Source: Beta vulgaris subsp. vulgaris
Lineage: Eukaryota > Streptophyta > Magnoliopsida > Caryophyllales > Amaranthaceae
Length of the DNA: 64,000 nt
Direction of reading: 5' to 3'
NCBI RefSeq assembly: GCF_026745355.1
Contig: NC_079209.1
Coordinates: forward strand, 19,962,987-20,026,986
The translations under genes were made by a program, and so were the position numbers. Each line of letters opens with the position of its first letter. The stretch's first letter is position 1. Shown piece by piece: positions 11,584 to 22,062 of the stretch. Below the pieces are notes generated by a model, which worked only from the letters and a program-made list of their open reading frames with translations, was not told the DNA's origin and did not search any database.

Positions 11584-12052
11584 TTGGTAAGTGGATTATT
11601 ATATCTATGAAAGGTTGGTTGGTATGACTTGGGACAACAAATAAAGGAAGGTTATGAATCAAAGTTGGATTAAATCTTGGGTTGTACCTTATTGATCCTG
11701 TAATGACCCATTTGGTGAGTAGTCTTTAGGGATCAATAGTGTATCGTCGTTTACAGGTTCGAAGATGGTGTAGGATGGGTTCGGGATTGGAGAGCTTGTA
11801 TAGATTGTATATTTTAATTTACTTTATACTTTTCTTCTTGGACTTATACTATTGAGGTTGACTTTGATTTTTGTTGGTTCGACTTTTAAAGGTTACTAAG
11901 TTTTATTTTTTAAGTTCATTTATTATTTTTTTCGTTGCACGCAAAAATTCTGAGCCGATACGTTATCACACGGGTGATAATACTTTGATAATTTTCTAAG
12001 TTTAATAATAAAAATGTATTTTGGAAAAAAAGAGAATTACCGGGGTGTTACA

Positions 12053-12216
12053 CCAGCAAAGTCAAACTCCCAAATGACCTCATCATCATTGTTCAGATTG
12101 CTAAATTTCAACACATTAGACAACTCCAAGTCTAGGTTAGTGAAACTATCAACATTGAAATCGGATACCCCATTATTCTCATCATTTCTCAATACAATCG
12201 GGTTGGCATAGCTCCC
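12053..12216 (-). other. Short coding-like segment of unknown origin
   Basis: The minus strand is open and reads a non-repetitive, acidic, leucine- and asparagine-rich peptide (SDFNVDSFTNLDLELSNVL, then DDEVIWEFDFAG) that stops at the LTR end. The composition looks more like a real exon or gag fragment than random AT-rich DNA. No family was recognised. It lies in the interior side of a minus-strand LTR element whose primer site is at 12819-12832, so a gag or leader origin is possible. Confidence 0.25.
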
Positions 12217-12227
12217 ATATATATATA

Positions 12228-12298
<71 letters not shown>
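12217..12298. repeat. (AT)n microsatellite
   Basis: About 80 bases of alternating A and T with one interruption near 12234. An apparent YIYIYI reading frame across it is an artefact of the repeat. Confidence 0.97.
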
Positions 12299-12300
<2 letters not shown>

Positions 12301-12835
12301 CAAATGATAATACTCTCACTTAGCGCATGTTTCCAAAAATAAACGATAAGCAAGAATAACAATAAGTTAAAGCATGGAAATATCATAAAATAGTTAAGCA
12401 GGGAAGAAAAATATAAGCATTTTGAACTAAATATTTAGTGCAGGCAGGTAATATTTCGATCCTATATGCGCTTTCTATACTACCCATCTCTCACAAACAT
12501 AATAAGGTAAACAAAATAACTAGATGTATTAAAGTAAATAATAAATAATATGTACATGTAATTTTCGAAATTATATAGAAACAAAAAAAAATTAACGATT
12601 CGAAATTTTCGAACCAAGTAAAAAAAATTTCGACCCTAAGAAAATTAATTCAAACCAAAATAAAATGAAAAAATTTAAAATCTTGAAATCTTGAAACATG
12701 TTTTGAAAAGTGATATAAACACAACTAATAAGTAGAAGCTCGCTTTCTATGTAATTCATTTTAAGTAACTAGGCGCCTAAAATTTAAAGTTGGCATGAAA
12801 AGCTAATAAACATCTAAAGCTCCAAGATACCACTT
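12299..12835 (-). other. Leader and primer-binding site of a minus-strand LTR element
   Basis: Non-coding. At 12819-12832 the minus strand reads TGGTATCTTGGAGC. This starts like the plant initiator-Met primer site (TGGTATC...) and lies three bases from a TGTTACA LTR end. It is the 5' leader of a minus-oriented Ty3-type element whose body is largely gone. Confidence 0.5.
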
Positions 12836-13006
12836 TGTAACATCCCGATAATTTTGTATTTTTCAAAATACCTTTTTAATATAAAAATTTAGAGAAAAAT
12901 CAAAATATTATCGCAGTGTGATAAAATATCGGCTTATTCATAATTTTGCAGCGAAAATAGTAATACTAATAAACAACTTTGAAAATTAAACTTAGTCAAC
13001 CAAAAG
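12836..13006 (-). repeat. LTR terminal fragment, minus orientation
   Basis: Starts tgtaacatcccgataa, the reverse complement of an LTR ending ...TGTTACA. Its sequence is a diverged reverse copy of 11880-12052. It is cut at 13006 by another LTR-like start in plus orientation. Confidence 0.6.
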
Positions 13007-15155
13007 TGTAATAGCCCTCATTTATAATTTTTCTTATTTATAGTTAATTATAATTGTTAGCCAAATTATATATTAGATACTCTTGTTTTATTTAATTGGA
13101 AATATGAATATTTATTTCCTCACGATCATCTATTATTTTATTATTGCTGATATTATACTTATTATATGTAACAAGTAATATTTTAATGTACATTTAAGAA
13201 AAAGCTAATTATTTTGATGATTTAATTATACTATTATATTTTTGAAATGAGTTTGAATAATTTGGAGTTTACATATTTTTTGTTTTATTATGAGATTCGA
13301 TAGTTATTTGTTAAAATGATTTGCTAACTTATCAAGTTAATTTGTTTATAACATTTCTTAAATAACTGTATTTCAGTTGGGTGATATTGTTTGAGAGAAA
13401 CCCATTTATTTCTTTCTCTCTCCTCCGCGTGCCTGTTCTCCTTCTCCCCTTCCTTGTGGCTTGCTCATCAAAGGCCAACTCCTGTTTCATTTCTTCTTCT
13501 ATCTTCGTGTCCTTCTTGAATCAAGCCAGCAAAAAATGATTCAACCTTGACATGTTACATTCTATCAATTCCTTTGTTACCTAATTGAAGTTTCCTTTCA
13601 AGATATCCACAACCCCATTTCAATTTCTCTCTCCCCGATTCACCTAAACTCACCCTTCGTCGGCATTTCTTCTGCCGGCCAAATTTATCTCTCCCTCATC
13701 TCCGTGCTGATGCTAGTGTTGCTCTGAATCGTTGCTCACGCGCCATTGTCGCTGCTGTTGTCGCTATCACGCACCATTGTCCTCATCTCCGGCGTCCTCC
13801 TCGGCTGCACGGTGCTGTTGTGTTGTTGTCGTTGTTGTTTCGGTGGCTGCATGATGGTGTTGTTGTTTCGTTAGTTGCTGCACCATTTTCTCACTTCAAT
13901 TCGTTGGTGGAGTGGCCAGCTCTGCTGGATTGCTGTTGCTGGTCCGCTATTTCCTGCTTCCCCTGTTTTTCTCTCGACCTCTTGCGCTGCTGTTGTGTGG
14001 TTGTGTGTTGGTGGTTCTCAATATACCAAATTAAAGGTACTGATCTTCTTGTGCTTTTATTGTGGTTGTAGTTATTGTTGTAGTTGTTGATGTTGTATTA
14101 TTGTTGGATGTTGTTGTATTATTGTTGTTGTTGATGATGCGCCATTGATATTGTTGATGCGTCGTTGTTGTGACGTGTTGTTGCTGGTTGTGGGCAGTAA
14201 ACCCAAATGAAGTACTCTTGTAGTTGATTAGTAATCGTAGTTAGAGTCTATTGTCTTTGGATAAGAGTTATGCGTTATACTTATATCAGTTTAGTATAAT
14301 TTGCTAGTAATTGTAACTAATAGTAATATGTTGATGTGTGAATTTGCCAAATTAGTTTCTCATTTGTTTAAGTGGGTTTGTCAGCTAAGTTTGGTACTTT
14401 GGTTATGCAATATGATAATTTATAACCATGGTGGATAGGATGTAGAATGCTAGAATCTATTATAAATACAAGTAATTTTTAAATTGTGAACAATTATGAG
14501 TTTCTTATTCATCGAGTTTAGTTGTCCTAGTTAACTGAAAACATATATGTTGTAAAGATTTAGTCCAACTAGTTTTGTTTATTTGAATTTGAGTGGAAAT
14601 GATTTTTAATCATTATGTTATTTGGTAAATTATAATGGACTTAAGCTAGATTATTAGTGATAATTTGGTATTATCTTTGGAGGTTTAATACAATGAAATT
14701 TTAGCTCTGATATGTTTATTCGTTAAAAAAGAGATCGAGTAATGGTGTTCCGGAGACCACTGGAACAAGTTTAATTATTTTAAAAGTCCATTAACGAGGT
14801 TTTATCTTGAAAATATATTTGATTTAATTTGGTGAAAGAATAAACTTAGTAATGGATTAATATAGTGAAGTTAGAACATTGGTTAGAGTTTACTTACTAA
14901 GTGAAGTCAGATAGTTTCGTAAATAACTTTCACGTTGTTAATGTTCTAATTATAACTAGGGTGATTTCTTGAAAATAGTTAAGTAAAGTTCGAAGAGGAC
15001 ATTCAATTAAATGATAGTTTACAATAATAAGTATTCATGAATTAAAGAGTTAGTTTATAAAAAGAGTATAATCTGACTGGAATTGTTCGAGGTTATTTGA
15101 GGAGTAATCATTGCTAAAAACACAGAGATTGTTGGAAATAGTTTAATTATGGAAT
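13007..15155 (+). repeat. LTR-like segment related to the 47.6-kb element
   Basis: Begins TGTAATAGCCCTC, like the LTR start at 47597 (TGTAATAGCCTTG). It has the same order of parts: AT-rich start, CT-rich leader (13390-13700), then a G/T/TTG-rich stretch (13740-14190) and long AT-rich sequence. The distinctive ...GGGCTGTTACA end is missing, so it is truncated at about 15155. The small proline/cysteine/valine-rich ORFs in the TTG-rich part are compositional artefacts. Confidence 0.5.
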
Positions 15156-15357
15156 TTTAACACCTTCAAATTTCTCTCCTTTAGAAATACATTTTAATAT
15201 AAATTTTTTGAAAAACTTGATTGTATTACCGCCACGTGATAATAATGCCAAAGGCTTTAATAATAAATACTAACTGAATTTTAAACTAGTGTAGCGGAAA
15301 TAACTGAAATAATATCTCTTTATTGATATAAACTTTATAATTCAAGTGTATAACACA
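15156..15357 (-). repeat. End of a minus-strand Ty3-type LTR (left part)
   Basis: Starts tttaacacc, a one-base variant of tgtaacacc, and matches 35012-35215 closely enough to align by eye (shared tttctctccttt, gccacgtgata, ggaaataactgaaataa). It is interrupted at 15358 by the LINE. The sequence resumes at 29658 after the LINE target duplication (15344-15357 = aagtgtataacaca). Confidence 0.75.
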
Positions 15358-15617
15358 GCGTCCTCTTCTCTCTAAAAAACGAGAGCTTATCTCACTAAAA
15401 GTGAGTTTCCACCTGTCGCTTGTGTTTTACTCTCCTTCACCGAACATTTTCTTCGCAAGTAACACCTGGCAAGTTCTAGTCTTCACAACAAAAATGCTCC
15501 AGACAGGTGTCCAGTCGCATGCCAAACGACTGTCGCCAACTCCACCGGTAATTTCTTCGTCCATCGGTAAATTCATTCTAACCACCCTTCCTTCGGTTTA
15601 TTTATTAAATACTCTGC

Positions 15618-15854
15618 TGCTGTAATTCTTGCTGGAAAATTTCGCTTAGTCCCAAAAACCTTTCACTGTAACAAATTTCTACTATAAAAATTTCACCTTC
15701 CAAAACCTTTATAATTGAGAGTTTTCAGTTTATCAGATTCTTTGTCGCTGTAATTCTTGCTGGACAATCTTTCGCTTAGTTCCAACAACCTTTCCCAGTA
15801 ACAAAATTCTACTATAAAATTTCACCTTCCAAAACCTATATATTTGAGAGTTAT
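15618..15854 (+). repeat. Duplicated segment in LINE 5' UTR
   Basis: Two copies of about 110 bp (about 15618-15727 and 15747-15854) begin gctgtaattcttgctgga and end aattgagagtt or tttgagagtt. The second copy runs into the ORF1 start codon at 15853. Repeated 5' UTR units act as promoter monomers in some animal L1s. Any such role here is speculative. Confidence 0.85.
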
Positions 15855-16414
15855 GAGCTTCTCAGAACCTCAAACTAGTAATAGTGAAGGACTTCCTGTT
15901 CGTTCTATCCATAAGCGCATGGGTATCCTTGTTAGCCACCCTCCATCTAATCTTCCTCCGCTTCCTAATATAGAGTGGAGCCACTCCGTAGTTGGCCGTT
16001 TCTCTGACCTTGTGTCCTCCAAATACAAGCTTGGTTACTAATGTGGTTAATACTCAGTGGATTACTCGTGGCTCCATTCGAATTCTTCGCACCGGGGTCT
16101 ATTTTATCTTTGAGTGTCAAGACCCGCGGGATAGCGCGGCTCTTCTCCGCCAACACACCACTGTAATAGATGGTAAGATTATTACTTTCCGCGCTAGTTC
16201 AGCCAATCAAGTTCCTTCCACTATAAACTTTAGCTTGGCTACGTTATGGGTAAATATCCATAATTTACCTTGGCGTTTCTTGGAAAATGCATGGACTGCT
16301 CGAATATTATCTCACGTCGGGTTGGTTAATTTAGTCGAAGAAACCGGGTCGGGTCTCCCACAGGAGGCTTTTCTTCGGGCTCGCTTAGTTGTTGATTTAA
16401 CAAAACCGCTAATC
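15853..16414 (+). pseudogene. LINE ORF1, N-terminal part (DUF4283-like)
   Basis: Start ATG at 15853 (MSFSEPQTSN). The frame shifts near 16035. The downstream frame carries the DUF4283-type RNA-binding fold common to plant L1 ORF1 proteins: WITRGSIRILRTGVYFIFEC, then LATLWVNIHNLPWRFL. The reading frame is cut by the Ty3 element at 16414 and resumes at 24167 with the zinc knuckle. The protein would bind LINE RNA as part of the ribonucleoprotein. Confidence 0.8.
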
Positions 16415-17424
16415 TGTTATAGATGGTGACGAGGTTGCGCCACCATTGAAGGTTGCCAAGGATACTAAGCTAATTCATTTGGTTGGTGATTGTATCTTCC
16501 TTCTTAAACTTGATGAGTTAAATGCTTCTTTCATGGAAGTCTTTAATTTGATTCATTAAGTCCTCATTTTCATTGTTGTTCTTTTGTTCAAATAAGTTAG
16601 ATATGTCGAGTCATTAAATCCATAGGAGTTTTATTATTTCATGTATTTCATGATAGTTTGTTCATCGTGAGTCCTTAGTTAAATGGAGTCTTATGTAGCT
16701 CGTCTTTCTTAGTTAAAATGTAAAAGTACATGGATAATGAAGCTGGATTATACGTGCAAAGAAGATGGAGATTACAAGGTGAAAGTGGCGTGAGAATAGG
16801 GAGTTGTTTCACCCTCATTCCCACGTTCAAATTTGAAACACAAGTGCAGCAAAACACGTCCCTACAAGCAGCATTGAGGCGCCACTAAAATAGGGAGGTT
16901 GTTAGCATTTTTAGCCGTTGTAACTAACCGAATGTGGGTTAGTGGCTGATCAAGTTTATCATGTAATTGTCCACTAATTAGCACTAGTTGATCATGTACT
17001 TAGGTTAGTTATTTCTTTAATTCTTTTGTTTAGAAATCTGAAAATTAAGTTGTAACAAGTCCTATTTATATTCGGACAAAGTGAATGAAAAGGGACATGA
17101 CTTTTATGACTTAAAACGTGAGTTTTATACTTTGCTTAATACTTTGTATTCTTGGATTGGAATCAAGTGTTTCGTACCTATGCTTAACTAACCTTAGCAA
17201 GTTAGTTTGTGTTCTTAGGACCTTTTAGATTGCTTGGTGGTGTGACTTATCCAAGTAGTTTAGAAGTTGCTATTCAATCAAACTTGTGGATTCAAGTCGT
17301 TGATTGTCTAATTTTATCAAAATTCCGTCCTGGCTCAGTGCCATGCTCAGTGCCACACTCAGTGCCATTGTTAGTCGAAACCTTTAAACTTGTATACTTC
17401 GAGTGTTACTCCAATTATACAACA
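16415..17424 (+). repeat. 5' LTR of the CRM-like element
   Basis: 1010 bp, TG...CA ends. Nearly the same as 23167-24161. Differences include single-base indels and an extra copy of the short ctcagtgcca unit near 17335-17368 relative to the 3' LTR. An apparent ORF (LLGGVTYPSSLEVAIQSN) is present in both LTRs and is not a gene. Confidence 0.95.
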
Positions 17425-17427
17425 TCT

Positions 17428-17440
17428 TGGTATCAGAGCT
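17428..17440 (+). promoter_or_regulatory. Primer-binding site (initiator Met tRNA)
   Basis: tggtatcagagct, three bases after the 5' LTR CA. It is complementary to the 3' end of plant initiator methionine tRNA, the usual primer of plant Ty3 and Copia elements. Confidence 0.93.
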
Positions 17441-17537
17441 AAGCTTAAATCCTAACCATTTCATTCATCCATAAGCCCCAAACACATTCCCCACAACCAT
17501 AAAATCCAACACAACCCATTTCGAACTTTTCATAATC

Positions 17538-17578
17538 ATGGGAGATGAAGCTAATCCCCCTGCAAATTGGCGTGAGAC
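17538..17578 (+). pseudogene. Gag start, first 13-14 codons before hAT insertion
   Basis: ATG at 17538 opens MGDEANPPANWRET, then the hAT insertion begins at 17579. Frame is regained after the duplicated 8-bp site at 18927-18934. This shows the original gag start and that the hAT element disabled it. Confidence 0.8.
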
Positions 17579-18926
17579 TAGGGGTGTTAACGAGCCGAAC
17601 CGAGACCGAACATACCTAGGCTCGGCTCGGCTCGAGAATGAATGAGTTCGAGCTCGGCTCGGCTCGAAGCTCGTCGAGCATAAAAAATTTAGGCTCGGCT
17701 CGAGCTCGAAACGAACAAAACCAGGCTCGGCTGCCAGCTCGAAGCTCGGCTCGAAGCTTGGCTCGTGAAATTAAAATTTTAAAAATTGAAAGAAAATTTA
17801 GCTTAACATTATCCAAGACTTTAGATATAGCCCAATGTTTTGCCAAACTTTTTATAAGTATGGATGTCAGGCTAATTTTCATTAAATAATGCAAGCCCAA
17901 CAACAATACATTCTACTCCTATCTATACCCCATATATAATACAAGAGATCCCTTATTACTCTTGCTTTCTCCCCGATGTGGGACTTTTAAAATCCCAACA
18001 AAGGAACTCACTTAGGCTCTATAGTGAGCAGCGAGAAAAAGAAAAAATGGGTGCTTTAGATTTTTCTATCATGCGCCTTTTATAGTTGGAGATATGAAGT
18101 TTTGGTTTTGCCTCATCGATGTGGGACTTATAAACCTTAGCTAAATAAGCTCAACATTATGTTTTGTCAAACTCTTTATAATTATGGATGTTAGGCTAAT
18201 TTTCATTAAATATGACAAGCCCAAAAACCATCCATTGTACTCCTATCTATGCATGCCCATATAATACAAAAGGTCCCTTGTTACTCTTGCTTCATCCCCA
18301 ATGTGGGACTTCCAAAATCCCAACAAAGGAACCCACTTAGGCTCTACAACGGGCACCAAGAAGAGATGGGTTGTAGTTGTTTTCCATATCATGCACATTT
18401 TATATTTGGAGATGTAAAATTTTGCTTTTGTCTCACCGATGTGGGACTTATAAAACTTAACTAAATAATTTACAATTCACAAACACCGTGCATTATTCCT
18501 CATATTCCCAACATGGGTACAAGAAAGGTGATAGAATTATATATAATAAAAGAATTAATTTTATGCTAATCCAAGTTTCTAGGCTTTGCATATTTATTGA
18601 TTGTCCAACATTATAAAATAAGACAAATCAAACAAGAATTATAATGAATTTAAAGGGTAATAAGATTATATAGGAAAAACAAAGTTGGTGTTTACTTTTT
18701 CTATCGATGTGGGACAATACTTTTTTACATAAAGCCTATCTTAAAACATTTTACGAACATGTTTGCGAACTTTCGAGCCGAACTCTACTAGGCTCAGGCT
18801 CGGCTCGCTAAGGCCACGAGCCGATCTCGAACTCGAGTCGAGCCCTCCCGAGCCGAGCTTTGACCGAGCTTTGACCGAGCCGAGCTCGAACAGTTTGCGA
18901 GCCACCCTGGCTCATTAACACCCTTA
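17579..18926. mobile_element. Non-autonomous hAT element, TAGGGGTGTT ends
   Basis: Flanked by a perfect 8-bp duplication cgtgagac (17571-17578 and 18927-18934). Terminal inverted repeats: taggggtgttaacgagcc at the left; the reverse complement of the right end reads taagggtgttaatgagcc. Both subterminal zones are packed with gctcggctcg / cgagccgag repeats in both orientations. The interior has a diverged direct duplication of about 300 bp (about 17800-18130 and 18140-18460), each with gatgtgggact motifs. No transposase. ORFs in the Arg/Ser-rich ends are repeat artefacts. Confidence 0.95.
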
Positions 18927-18934
18927 CGTGAGAC

Positions 18935-21014
18935 CCTAAGAGTATTTGAAGAAGAAAGGAGGGAGAGTGATGCTAGAATGGCATTGTTGCAAGACCAGGT
19001 AAGGCAACTCTCAATTCGACTTCAACACCAACGAGAAGGTGGTGAAGATTCGGATGATGCAAGTGAAGTAACTTTGCGTCCTAGAAGGTTCAATCCTCGA
19101 CCTTCTAATGATATTAAGGTTGATATACCTGACTATGATGGCAAGCTTGATCCTGATGAGTTTGTTGAATGGATTAGAACTATTGAGAGAGTATTTGATT
19201 ACAAGCAAGTTCCGGAGGATAAAAGAGTGAAACTTGTAGCCTTGAAGTTAAGGAAATATGCATCCACTTGGTGGGCGAGCATATGTGCCAAAAGAGAAAG
19301 AATGGGAAAGGAGAAAGTAAGGAGTTGGGAGAAGATGAAGAAGCTTCTCAAACAAAAGTTCTTACCAACTTACTATGTGCAAGAAAATTTCTCAAAATTC
19401 CATCATCTTAACCAAGGAAGTAAAACAGTTGAAGAATATGCAAGGGAGTTCGAGGCTTACATCATGAAATGTGATGTCTTGGAGGATGAACCTCAAACAC
19501 TAGTGCGTTTCTTAGGAGGTTTAGACCCTTCTATTGCAAATGTGGTTGAGTTGCACTCTTACTCAACCTTAGAAGAGCTAGTTCTGTTAGCTCACAAAGT
19601 GGAACGGCAAAACAAAAACAAATCCAAAGGTAAATGGGACTCCTCTCGGACCTTTACTAAACCTACCCCCTACTCTAAACCAAACACCACCCCTTCTAAA
19701 CCAAACACTTCCTACTCTTCTAAGCCACCCCAAAAGAATGAAACCAAACCTATTGTGCCAAATACAACCCGACGGTGCTATAGATGTCAAGGACTAGGGC
19801 ACATTGCCTCTGAATGTCCTAATAAAAAGGTTATAACTCTTGTGGAGTATGAAGCCATAGAAGAGGGATATGAAGAGGAGGAGGAGGAGAATGTGGAGGA
19901 GGAAGAAGAGGGACGTTACATTGGACCTGATGATGGTGAATGCTTAGTGGTTCGAAGAACTCTTAGTGGTATACCTACTAACGAGGAACAATTCCAAAGA
20001 GAGGCTATCTTTCACACGAGGTGCACCATAGGAGGCAAAGTTTGTTCCTTAATCATAGATGGTGGCAGTTGCACCAACGTGGCCTCACAAACCTTGGTTA
20101 CTAAGCTAAACCTGAAAACTACCCCTCACCCTAACCCATATGTCATACAATGGTTGAATCAAGGAAAAGGAATACATGTTTCTTCACGTGTATTATTAGC
20201 TTTCACCATTGGAAAGGAGTATAAGGAAGAATTGTGGTGTGATGTTATCCCCATGGATGCGTGCCATGTACTATTGGGAAGACCTTGGATGTTTGATAGA
20301 AAGGTGATACATGATGGTTACAAGAATACTTATGCTTTTGTGAAGAATCAAAAGAAGATTGTCCTAACCCCTTTATATCCACGGCACAAAGAACATACCA
20401 ACAGTCCAACCAAAAGTCCAGTATCCCTCACTACCTTCATCAAATCATCTTACCATGAATATGAGTCATTCCAAGAGCTCATTTTGAGTGGTTTAGATCA
20501 AACCCCTCATCCAATATCCGAAACACAACACCCTTTGCTAACCCCTTTGCTCAACCAATTCAAACATGTTTTTCCACAAGAAATACCCCCTGGCTTACCC
20601 CCTAAACGAGACATCCAACACAAGATTGACCTTATTCCCGGAGTTAGCCTACCTAACAAACCTGCTTATAGGACAAATCCTAAAGAAACCGAAGAGATAA
20701 GGAGGCAAGTGGAGGAATTGAAGGTGAAAGGCTTGATTAGGGAGTCACTTAGCCCTTGTGCTGTCCCTACATTGCTAGTACCTAAGAAGAATGGTGAATG
20801 GCGTATGTGTGTTGATAGTAGGGCCATTAACAAGATCACTATAAAGTATCGATTTCCTATTCCAAGATTGAATGATCTTCTAGATGATTTACATGGTTCG
20901 AAAGTCTTTTCAAAGATAGACCTAAGGAGTGGTTATCACCAGATTCGAATCCATGAAGGGGATGAGTGGAAGACGGCCTTTAAAACAAAAGAAGGATTGT
21001 ATATGAATGGCTAG
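18935..21014 (+). pseudogene. CRM-like gag, protease and RT fingers
   Basis: Open from the hAT site; internal ATG at 18978. Counting from that ATG: a retrotransposon gag domain at about residues 45-215 (DIPDYDGKLDPDEFVEWIRT; ASTWWASI), a CCHC zinc knuckle CYRCQGLGHIASEC at about 267-280, an acidic linker, an aspartic protease with IIDGGSCTNVAS at about 358-370 (DGG where many relatives have DSG) and LLGRPW, then RT fingers (MCVDSRAINKITIKYRFPIP; KIDLRSGYHQI). A 2-base insertion near 21003, before the LVMPFG motif, breaks the frame and makes a stop at 21012-21014. Gag would form the particle and PR would cleave Gag-Pol. This copy cannot make full Pol. Confidence 0.92.
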
Positions 21015-22062
21015 TCATGCCATTTGGATTGTCAAATGCACCAAGCACATTCATGAGGTTAATGAACCAAACTTTGAAACCTTTTCTTGGTCGATTTGTA
21101 GTGGTGTATTTCGATGACATTTTGGTGTATAGCAAGAATGAATTGGAGCATGTTGACCATCTACACCAAGTGTGCGAAGTTTTGGAGAAGGAACAACTCT
21201 ATGGAAACCTTGAGAAGTGTCATTTCTTCTCAAATCAGGTTGCCTTTCTTGGCTTCCTTGTTTCACATGATGGCATTGAAGTAGATGAAAAGAAGGTGCA
21301 AGCCATTAGAGAATGGCCAATTCCGAGTTCCATCCAACAAGTAAGAAGTTTCCATGGCTTAGCTTCCTTTTACAGGAGGTTTGTTCGAGATTTTAGTACT
21401 CTCATGGCCCCTATCACTGAGATTACTAAACTTAAGCAATTTGAGTGGAGTCATCAAGCACAAAAGGCATTTGAAGAGGTTAAACTTCGACTCACCACAG
21501 CCCTATCTTGGCTTTGCCTAGCTTCGAAGACATTTTTGAAGTAGAATGTGATGCTTCGGAGTTGGTATTGGTGCGGTCCTTTCTCAAAGTGGACGCCCCA
21601 TAGCCTACTTTAGTGAGAAATTAAATGAAGCAAAGAGGAAGTATTCTACCTATGAGAAAGAGTTCTATGCTCTTGTGAGGTCCCTTGACCATTGGCGACA
21701 TTATTTGATTGCAAAAGAATTCATCTTACATTCTGATCATGAGGCTCTCAAATACTTACAAAGCCAACAAAAACTTCAGCCACGCCATGCCAAGTGGGTA
21801 GAGTTCTTGCAAGCCTATCATTTTGTCATCAAGCATAAATCCGGAAAGATGAACAAGGGTGCTGACGCCTTGTCCCGAAGGTATTTACTACTTACTTCCC
21901 TTAGAAATCGAGTCATTGGATTGGAAGTAAAAAAAAAAGGTATAGTGATGATCCAGATTTTGGTGAAATATTTGCAAAGTGTCAAGTTCATGCTCATGGA
22001 GACTATCATATTTATGATGGCTTTCTATTCAAAAACAAGAGACTATTCTTACCTAAGCATAG
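21015..22062 (+). pseudogene. CRM-like RT palm and RNase H
   Basis: Continues in a shifted frame: [20 protein letters not shown], the catalytic box [12 protein letters not shown] (about 21096-21133), then the RT thumb ([26 protein letters not shown]). A second frameshift near 21500-21560 leads to RNase [27 protein letters not shown], then [10 protein letters not shown] and [11 protein letters not shown]. The catalytic aspartates are kept although the frame is broken at least twice and again near 21930. Reverse-transcribes element RNA and removes the RNA strand in intact relatives. Confidence 0.9.

Larger units (their letters stand above)
9569..12052 (+). repeat. 3' LTR of the Tekay-type element
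   Basis: Begins TGTAATCC directly after the polypurine tract and ends in ggggtgttaca at 12052, giving TG...CA ends over about 2.5 kb. The terminal segment (cgttatcacac...gataat...gtattttgg) matches in reverse the LTR ends at 12836, 15156 and 35012, and the first 350 bases match in reverse the segment ending at 40136. Part of the length is a CACTA-like remnant (about 11283-11583). There is no partner 5' LTR, so no target duplication can be read. Confidence 0.7.

Noticed and set aside
17209..17442. 77-aa ORF, with a second copy at 23958-24164
   Set aside because: It is LTR sequence of the CRM-like element; duplication follows from the LTR pair, not from gene conservation.
17638..17906. Arg/Ser/Ala-rich ORFs on both strands
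   Set aside because: They are readings of the GCTCGGCTCG subterminal repeats of the hAT element.
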